Shown: positions 58,887 through 64,000 of the stretch, in pieces
How positions within the stretch are numbered: position 1 is the stretch's first letter
Layout of the letters: each line of letters begins with the position of its first letter
The notes under the pieces: generated by a model
The model's database searches: none
What the model saw: the letters and a program-made list of their open reading frames with translations, nothing else
Told to the model about the DNA's origin: nothing
Assembly: GCA_964543475.1 (NCBI GenBank)
Contig: CAZIYJ010000001.1
Coordinates: forward strand, 124,001 to 188,000
Origin: JAYSYM01 sp964543475
GTDB taxonomy: Bacteria > Bdellovibrionota > Bdellovibrionia > Bdellovibrionales > JAMPXM01
Reading direction: 5' to 3'
Length of the DNA stretch: 64,000 nucleotides
Made by a program: the position numbers and the translations under genes

Positions 58887-59890
58887 GCATTTCTCAATTT
58901 CTCTACCGTCTGACTAAGCTCTTCGTCTGAGTAGAAGGAGATTGAGATCTTACCCTTACTGTTTGAGTAATCAATGGCGACCTTAGTTCCCATCAACTTC
59001 TGAAGTTCTGTTGAAAGGCCATCAATCAGGCGCTTTGAAACATCTACGTTGAGCTTTGAATGGCCGGCAGTCGCGCCGACTGGCGAAGATTTAGTTTTAG
59101 CAACTAGACGCTCTGTGGCGCGAACTGAGAGCTTTTCTTCGGCCACAATCTTTGCCAAACGAACTTGCTCGGCTGTCGATTCAAGCGACAAAAGAACTTT
59201 TGCGTGTCCAGACGATAGGGTGCCGCCCGAAACCATTGCTTTTAATTCTGCAGGAAGCGCTAGGAGCCTAAGTGCGTTTGCTACAGTTGCGCGTTCCTTC
59301 CCTACTTTGTCTGCAACTTGTTGTTGCGTGAGATTGAAGTCTCTCATCAATCGATCGTAAGCATCAGCCTCTTCCATCGGATTTAAATCAGCGCGCTGAA
59401 TGTTTTCGATAATCGCAAATTCAAAAGAATCTTGATCGTGGATTTTTTTGAGGATGACAGGCACCTCTCGCAAACCCGCCGTCTGGGCCGCTCTCCAGCG
59501 TCTCTCCCCGGCTATGATTTCGATTTTCCCGTCAGGTGTTCTACGTGCGACGATTGGTTGGAGAATGCCCTTCTCTTTAATAGAGGCAGACAAATCTTTT
59601 AAATCATCGGCGTTAAATACTTTTCTCGGCTGACGCGTGTTTGGAACGATTCGCTCAATTCCAATTGACCAAATTTTTTGAGTTTCATCGATTGGCGCAG
59701 CAGCTTGTGCATTTGTCGTACTTGGAGGGGCGATGTTTGCACTTGCTGCAGCTGACTTGATGGCAGATGGCTGTTGGCTCGCTGGCTGAGTGGTGGCTGC
59801 AGGAGCTGAGTCGCTGAAGTCATTTCCACCAAGCAAACTGCCGATCCCTCTACCTAATCTAGCTTTTTTATTACTGGTGAGTTCAGACAT
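58874..59890 (-). CDS. parB: Chromosome partitioning protein ParB
   Basis: A 338-residue ParB that loads at parS and spreads as a CTP-dependent sliding clamp. The long N-terminal linker (residues 20-75, Ala/Thr/Pro/Gln-rich) precedes the CTPase/ParB domain (RQPRKVFNADDLKDL, GERRWRAAQ) and the helix-turn-helix (NLTQQQVADKVGKERATVAN); the C-terminal dimer domain ends the protein. The N-terminus MSELTSNKKARLGRGIGSLL binds ParA in the family. It overlaps parA by 8 nt. Confidence 0.98.
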   Translation of the reverse strand: MSELTSNKKARLGRGIGSLLGGNDFSDSAPAATTQPASQQPSAIKSAAASANIAPPSTTNAQAAAPIDETQKIWSIGIERIVPNTRQPRKVFNADDLKDLSASIKEKGILQPIVARRTPDGKIEIIAGERRWRAAQTAGLREVPVILKKIHDQDSFEFAIIENIQRADLNPMEEADAYDRLMRDFNLTQQQVADKVGKERATVANALRLLALPAELKAMVSGGTLSSGHAKVLLSLESTAEQVRLAKIVAEEKLSVRATERLVAKTKSSPVGATAGHSKLNVDVSKRLIDGLSTELQKLMGTKVAIDYSNSKGKISISFYSDEELSQTVEKLRNAWRR

Positions 59891-60686
59891 GGACCTCTCC
59901 TTGATTTGTTAGGCTGCGACCAGCAACGCGAGCATCCAGCTCTGCTGCAAGTTCTGAGTACTTCACCGCACCTACCGACTTTGGGTCGTAATCAAGGATG
60001 CTTTGTCCGTGGCTAGGCGCTTCGCTCAATCGAACGTTGCGCGGAATAACTGCTTTGAAAACTTTGTCGCCAAAGTGAGTTTGAATTTCACTCACAACTT
60101 GGTGACTTAAATTATTTCGAGTGTCGAACATCGTGAGGACAATCCCCTCGATACGAAGTTCTGGATTGATACTCTTTTTAACTAAACCAGCTGTGTTTAG
60201 TAGCTGAGACAATCCTTCGAGAGCGTAGTACTCGCACTGAAGCGGCACTATAAATGTCTGCGCAGCAGTGAGAGAGTTCAGAGTGAGGAGACCGAGTGAC
60301 GGTGGACAATCGATTACTACGTAGTCGTAATTCGAAACCACCGACCGCAACGCTTCTTTCAGACGAAATTCGCGCCGCGGCACGTCAACAAGTTCGATCT
60401 CCGCACCCACCAAGTCTGGATTGGCTGGAGCAATTGATAGAAGTGGGTTGCTGGAGGGGCGAATAACCTCTTCAATTGCTTTTTCACCAATTAGTACGTG
60501 GTAAATATTTAAATCTTGATAGTCATGTCGTTTAAGACCAAGCCCGCTCGATGCATTTCCTTGCGGATCCATGTCGAGAAGCAGAACTTTTCGGCCCATC
60601 TTCGCTAGGGCAGAGGAGAGGTTTACTGAAGTAGTGGTCTTACCTACTCCACCTTTTTGGTTGGCTATGCAAATCACGCGGCTCAA
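59883..60686 (-). CDS. parA: Chromosome partitioning ATPase ParA (Soj)
   Basis: A 267-residue Walker ATPase. The deviant Walker A is KGGVGKTT (10-17), with the switch region VIDCPPSLGLLTLN and a DNA-binding Arg/Lys-rich surface. It moves ParB-parS complexes along the nucleoid. It starts with TTG at 60686, supported by GGGAGG 6 nt upstream. Two parS sites flank the next gene, completing the ParABS system. Confidence 0.97.
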   Translation of the reverse strand: MSRVICIANQKGGVGKTTTSVNLSSALAKMGRKVLLLDMDPQGNASSGLGLKRHDYQDLNIYHVLIGEKAIEEVIRPSSNPLLSIAPANPDLVGAEIELVDVPRREFRLKEALRSVVSNYDYVVIDCPPSLGLLTLNSLTAAQTFIVPLQCEYYALEGLSQLLNTAGLVKKSINPELRIEGIVLTMFDTRNNLSHQVVSEIQTHFGDKVFKAVIPRNVRLSEAPSHGQSILDYDPKSVGAVKYSELAAELDARVAGRSLTNQGEVHV

Positions 60687-60788
60687 GAGTAACCTCCCAT
60701 CAACAAAGGCTAACCTCGTTGATCAATTCCAAGTGGTACAACCAAAATAGATATCCTCTAATTTAATATTTCAAGTGTTTTTGCCGAT

Positions 60789-60804
60789 TGTTCTACGTGG
60801 AACA
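60789..60804. promoter_or_regulatory. parS site 1
   Basis: TGTTCTACGTGGAACA matches the 16-bp palindrome TGTTCCACGTGGAACA at 15 of 16 positions. It lies 102 bp from the parA start and overlaps the start region of the lipoprotein gene on the plus strand. Confidence 0.93.
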
Positions 60805-61309
60805 TCGAAAAACTAGACTATTCCTGCCTATCAGCCTACTCGCTACGCTGCTTATTCTCTCAGGATGCAAAAAACCGCTAGATAATCCCGAGCTCGTTGA
60901 TCCGATCTACATTGAGCTCGTAGATGCGACTGCGAAAATCAAAAAGAATATGGAAGAGGAAGAAAAACAGCTGGTTGAAGCGAAAAAAGAGCTTCAAAAG
61001 GCAGATCTAACAGTCGGAGAGAAGAGACAGGTCTTAAAACAGCTCTCTGCAGGCGATAAGAAGCTTCGTTTAATGGAACAAGATCGAAAATTCTTTGAAC
61101 TTCGAGCGAAGTCTCGCATTGTCCACGTTCGCGAGATTTATCCTGCCCGCTTCGAAAAAGATCTTCCTTGGCCGAATCCAGATGAAATAGCCGTTTTTGA
61201 AGCGAATAAACGCCTGCGCGGAGCCTCTCGCAACTGGGCAGACAACGTTCCCAAGCTAAAATACGGACCCAAGCCTGCGGAAAAGCCTAAGGCCGAGGCT
61301 GCGCACTAG
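60797..61309 (+). CDS. Lipoprotein of unknown function between two parS sites
   Basis: A lipoprotein of about 170 residues with lipobox LSGC, then a helical acidic/basic mature part (YIELVDATAKIKKNMEEEEKQ in part) and a Lys/Pro/Ala-rich tail. Starts GTG 60797 and TTG 60788 both lie within parS site 1, and neither has a ribosome site, so ParB binding could block its expression. It is the only plus-strand gene in the mnmE-atp block. No family is recognised. Confidence 0.72.
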   Translation: MEHRKTRLFLPISLLATLLILSGCKKPLDNPELVDPIYIELVDATAKIKKNMEEEEKQLVEAKKELQKADLTVGEKRQVLKQLSAGDKKLRLMEQDRKFFELRAKSRIVHVREIYPARFEKDLPWPNPDEIAVFEANKRLRGASRNWADNVPKLKYGPKPAEKPKAEAAH

Positions 61310-61315
61310 ATCCAA

Positions 61316-61331
61316 TGTTCCACGTAGAACA
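61316..61331. promoter_or_regulatory. parS site 2
   Basis: TGTTCCACGTAGAACA is the exact reverse complement of parS site 1, with the single mismatch in the opposite half. Centre-to-centre distance is 527 bp. It lies between the lipoprotein stop and the end of rsmG. Confidence 0.93.
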
Positions 61332-61332
61332 A

Positions 61333-62004
61333 TTAGCTGAGTTTTACCGTGATAACGACCGCCATGGTCACGCCGGTCTCTGGAAGACTGTATTGGCCCA
61401 GAAGAGACGGGTCCCAAACGGTAAACAATTGAGAGGGCACACTTGCGAGCTCTTGAGGCCAAGAGTCGCTCTTTAAATGGAAGAACTTTCCGCCAGGCTT
61501 AATCTGGTGTCGGGCAGTCAAAAGAACCTTATTAAGAGGAAGATAGGCGCGAGTCATCGCATTCTGCACGCTGTTCTCTGGAAGGGCGTCGGCATCGATG
61601 TTTCGAACCTCAACGTTATCCAAAGGAATCAGCGTTCTCACATGCTTTAAAAACTCTGCCTTGCGGGTGTCTTTCTCTAGCAAAATAACCTGATTTTTTG
61701 GGAACAGAATTCCATACACCAGGCCCGGAAAACCATTGCCAGAACTGAAGTCATACAGCGGCGCGTTAGGAATAAGGTTCTGTTCGATGAGTGTCGTCGC
61801 AAGTATGCAGTCAGAAAAGTGAACTATGTCTGCTTTCTTGAGAGTCTGCTCCGAAACCAAATTGATCGTCTTATTATATTTGAGAAGCTCGTCGTGATAC
61901 TTCGAAAGCTGGTCGACGGTGGCCGGCGTTAACTTCGGAAACCACTTCGCAATCTTTTGTGCGAAAGTGGGCGGCGGCGGCGGGGCTTCATCCTGTTTAA
62001 ACAC
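61333..62004 (-). CDS. rsmG: 16S rRNA (guanine527-N7)-methyltransferase RsmG (GidB)
   Basis: A 223-residue methyltransferase that modifies G527 of 16S rRNA, whose loss gives mild streptomycin resistance. The SAM motif is LYDFSSGNGFPGLV (variant of D-x-G-[ST]-G-x-G-FPG). GGAG 6 nt before GTG 62004 supports that start; it overlaps mnmG by 8 nt. The N-terminus has an unusual PPPPP run. A TTG at 62058 would add 18 residues and is less likely. Confidence 0.94.
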   Translation of the reverse strand: MFKQDEAPPPPPTFAQKIAKWFPKLTPATVDQLSKYHDELLKYNKTINLVSEQTLKKADIVHFSDCILATTLIEQNLIPNAPLYDFSSGNGFPGLVYGILFPKNQVILLEKDTRKAEFLKHVRTLIPLDNVEVRNIDADALPENSVQNAMTRAYLPLNKVLLTARHQIKPGGKFFHLKSDSWPQELASVPSQLFTVWDPSLLGQYSLPETGVTMAVVITVKLS

Positions 62005-63925
62005 CAAACTCTCCAACTCGAAGATCGCGGATTTTTTTTCGGCCCTTAATGTACACAAGCACCGCTTGAATCGCCGAAGGATTTACTCCGCTAATTCTCT
62101 GCGCCTGCCCGAGAGTGATCGGCCTAACTTTCGTTAGCTTCTCAACTTCCTCGCGTGAAAGCCCTTTGATTTCTTCATATCTTAAATCGGTCGGAAGCTT
62201 CAATCTCTCAAGCTTCTTGGCTTGATCGACAATCTCGTTTTGGCGCGTAATATAGCCCGCATATTTCACTTCGATTTCAGCCGGCTCCACGACCCAGGGA
62301 TCAAGAGGAACGTCGACTCCGAAGTTTGAAAGATGTGAACTGTCGACCTCGGGCCTACGAAGTAACTCCTCTAAAGTAGTCGGCTTTAGCAAAACTGCTG
62401 TCTCAAGTTTGGTCAGTAACTGTTGAGTGCTCGCATTTGGGACTAATACTTTTTCACGTATCGTTTTGATGAAATTATTTTTTTGATTAACGAGAGACTC
62501 TGCAGTTTCGACGTCGCGATTTGAGAGAGTACCAAGGCGTTTACCAACATTAAAAAGCCGATCAATCGTATTGTCTTCGCGAAGCACTAATCGAAATTCG
62601 GCTCGAGAAGTAAACATGCGATACGGCTCACGAGTACCTTTCGTAACAAGGTCATCAATCATCACTCCGATGTAAGCCTGATCGCGATTCAAAATTAATG
62701 GTTCTTCATTCTTAATTTTTAAAGACGCATTTACTCCGGCAACAAATCCTTGAGCAGCGGCCTCTTCGTAGCCGCTTGTTCCATTAATTTGGCCTGCGAG
62801 ATAAAGGCCTGCGACCGCACGAGTTTCAAGCGTGTGCTGGATTTGGGTCGGCTCAATGAAATCGTACTCGACGGCATAGCCTGGCTTCAGAATCTTAACG
62901 TGTTCAAGGCCCGGAATAGTTTTTAAGAACTGCTCTTGAACATCAGCAGGCAAACTAGTTGAAATTCCTTGTAAATATATAGACTCGCCACTCAAGGTCT
63001 CGGGCTCAAGAAACGTTTGATGAGAAATCTTTTCGGCAAAGCGGGTGATCTTGTCTTCTATGCTCGGGCAGTATCGCGGACCCGTACCTTCGATCACTCC
63101 GCAAAACATTGGCGACTTGTCTAGGTTCGCGCGAATGATTTCGTGAGTTCGTTCGTTCGTATGACTTAAGAAACATTCAATTTGTGGGAGCTGAAGCTTG
63201 CGTGGACTTCGATAACTAAAAGGGAAGAAAACTTCGTCGCCATATTGGGGAACTGTTTTGCTCCAATCGATCGAATCTTTTTGAAGTCTAGGTGGCGTAC
63301 CGGTTTTAAGCCGATGAACCTTCAGTCCTAAAGCTGAAAGCTGGTCCGAAATTCCGACCGTTGCTTTGTCACCAACTCGGCCGCCGGACTCTTGGTGAAG
63401 CCCGATGTGCATGACCGCTCTCATGAATGTGCCCGTAGTGATGATTACGGATCGCGAGTGAACCTCAGAACCATCACCTAAAACTATTCCTTCGCAAACA
63501 TCTTCATTGATGATCACGCTCTTAACTTCGCTTTCAAGCAAAGTCAGGTTGGCTTCCGCTCTTAAAGCTTTGGTCATGTAGTCAGAGTAAAGATCTTTAT
63601 CGTTTTGCGAGCGCGATCCGCGCACGGCAGGACCCTTTTTGCTGTTAAGACGCTTGAACTGAATGCAGGTCGCATCAGCAGCGCGACCCATTTCGCCGCC
63701 CATCACATCGATTTCGCGAACCATGTGACCTTTAGCTAGACCGCCAATCGAAGGGTTACAGCTCATGTATCCAATGCGGCTCATGTTCGTTGTCACCATT
63801 AGAGTTTTCATGCCCATGCGTGATGCCGCTAAACACGCTTCGATTCCGGCGTGACCCGCACCAACTACGATGACGTCGAACCAATTAGCAGGATTTTTCT
63901 GACGTGTGTGGATTGAGAGCTTCAT
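61997..63925 (-). CDS. mnmG: tRNA uridine 5-carboxymethylaminomethyl modification enzyme MnmG (GidA)
   Basis: The 642-residue FAD enzyme that, with MnmE, modifies U34 of several tRNAs. The FAD motif is VVGAGHAGIEACLAASRMG, with SCNPSIGGLAKGH and KTGTPPRL. The C-terminal domain contacts MnmE and tRNA. The first 15 residues before the FAD motif are slightly longer than usual. mnmE is directly upstream. Confidence 0.98.
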   Translation of the reverse strand: MKLSIHTRQKNPANWFDVIVVGAGHAGIEACLAASRMGMKTLMVTTNMSRIGYMSCNPSIGGLAKGHMVREIDVMGGEMGRAADATCIQFKRLNSKKGPAVRGSRSQNDKDLYSDYMTKALRAEANLTLLESEVKSVIINEDVCEGIVLGDGSEVHSRSVIITTGTFMRAVMHIGLHQESGGRVGDKATVGISDQLSALGLKVHRLKTGTPPRLQKDSIDWSKTVPQYGDEVFFPFSYRSPRKLQLPQIECFLSHTNERTHEIIRANLDKSPMFCGVIEGTGPRYCPSIEDKITRFAEKISHQTFLEPETLSGESIYLQGISTSLPADVQEQFLKTIPGLEHVKILKPGYAVEYDFIEPTQIQHTLETRAVAGLYLAGQINGTSGYEEAAAQGFVAGVNASLKIKNEEPLILNRDQAYIGVMIDDLVTKGTREPYRMFTSRAEFRLVLREDNTIDRLFNVGKRLGTLSNRDVETAESLVNQKNNFIKTIREKVLVPNASTQQLLTKLETAVLLKPTTLEELLRRPEVDSSHLSNFGVDVPLDPWVVEPAEIEVKYAGYITRQNEIVDQAKKLERLKLPTDLRYEEIKGLSREEVEKLTKVRPITLGQAQRISGVNPSAIQAVLVYIKGRKKIRDLRVGEFGV

Positions 63926-63944
63926 AAGTGGCAGGAGTTATACG

Positions 63945-64000
63945 CTATTTTCCGAGGCAAAACTCTTTAAAAATACGATCGATAATTTGTTCATTGAACT
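63945..64000 (-). CDS. mnmE: tRNA modification GTPase MnmE (5' part beyond window)
   Basis: Only the last 18 or so codons are inside the window: they encode FNEQIIDRIFKEFCLGK, matching the conserved MnmE C-terminus [ILDxIFxxFCIGK] with the functional cysteine. It lies 19 bp upstream of mnmG, the partner enzyme. By usual order, jag, yidC, rnpA, rpmH and dnaA may follow beyond the window; this is inference. Confidence 0.9.
   Translation of the reverse strand, partial: FNEQIIDRIFKEFCLGK

Noticed and set aside
1..64000. CRISPR arrays, insertion sequences or prophage genes
   Set aside because: No spaced direct repeats of CRISPR type, no transposase or integrase and no phage structural genes were seen.

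Overview
The window looks like a chromosome segment from a Bdellovibrio-type predator or close relative (Bdellovibrionota). The strongest evidence is a 64-residue histone-fold protein (20542-20736, minus) that closely resembles, from memory, the chromatin histone of Bdellovibrio bacteriovorus. Supporting evidence is the minus-strand run mnmE-mnmG-rsmG-(two parS sites)-parA-parB-bactofilin-atpF'FHAGDC without atpB or atpE, plus many small secreted proteins and lipoproteins of unknown function. I see no insertion sequence, prophage, CRISPR array, tRNA or rRNA. The right edge runs into mnmE, so by usual gene order it probably approaches dnaA and the origin.

Layout, left to right. 1-6.7 kb is a translation and transcription-termination block (prmC, prfA, rpmE, rho), interrupted by a soluble hybrid histidine kinase; Rho carries a long Arg/Gly-rich disordered N-terminus. 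7-11 kb holds a PilZ protein, a LysR regulator divergent from a secreted HAD-like (DUF2608) protein, and a LysM lipoprotein with a second, C-terminal membrane anchor. The PilZ and LysM genes share an unusual 7-nt-periodic element just after their stop codons. 11-18 kb has DUF192, Ppx/GppA, gatCBA and ligA. 17.8-22.6 kb has a pair of unknown secreted proteins, the histone with its own promoter and terminator, tatC/tatB and an unknown conserved gene. 22.8-30.2 kb has a double M16 peptidase, hemW, grpE, a zinc-finger-less DnaJ and an LpoA-like lipoprotein. 30.3-35 kb has two DksA/TraR paralogues (the first behind a structured leader RNA), a GNAT acetyltransferase and lon with a leader rich in inverted repeats. 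35-38.7 kb has small secreted proteins, a putative DNA-binding coiled-coil protein and a patatin phospholipase.

38.8-46.2 kb encodes only the membrane arm of complex I (nuoA-H-J-K-L-M-N); the peripheral-arm genes are not here. 46.3-51.6 kb has mfd and a NagZ-like GH3 glucosidase. 51.5-58.4 kb is the ATP synthase operon, ending in two unknown genes. 58.5-64 kb is the chromosome-segregation and origin-proximal block.

Themes are energy conservation (Nuo and Atp), chromosome organisation (ParABS, histone, bactofilin), proteostasis (GrpE, DnaJ, Lon, M16) and stringent or second-messenger signalling (DksA-like proteins, Ppx/GppA, PilZ, hybrid kinase). The items most worth following are the histone gene with its control region, the paired parS sites, the shared heptamer 3' element, and the structured leaders of the first dksA-like gene and of lon.
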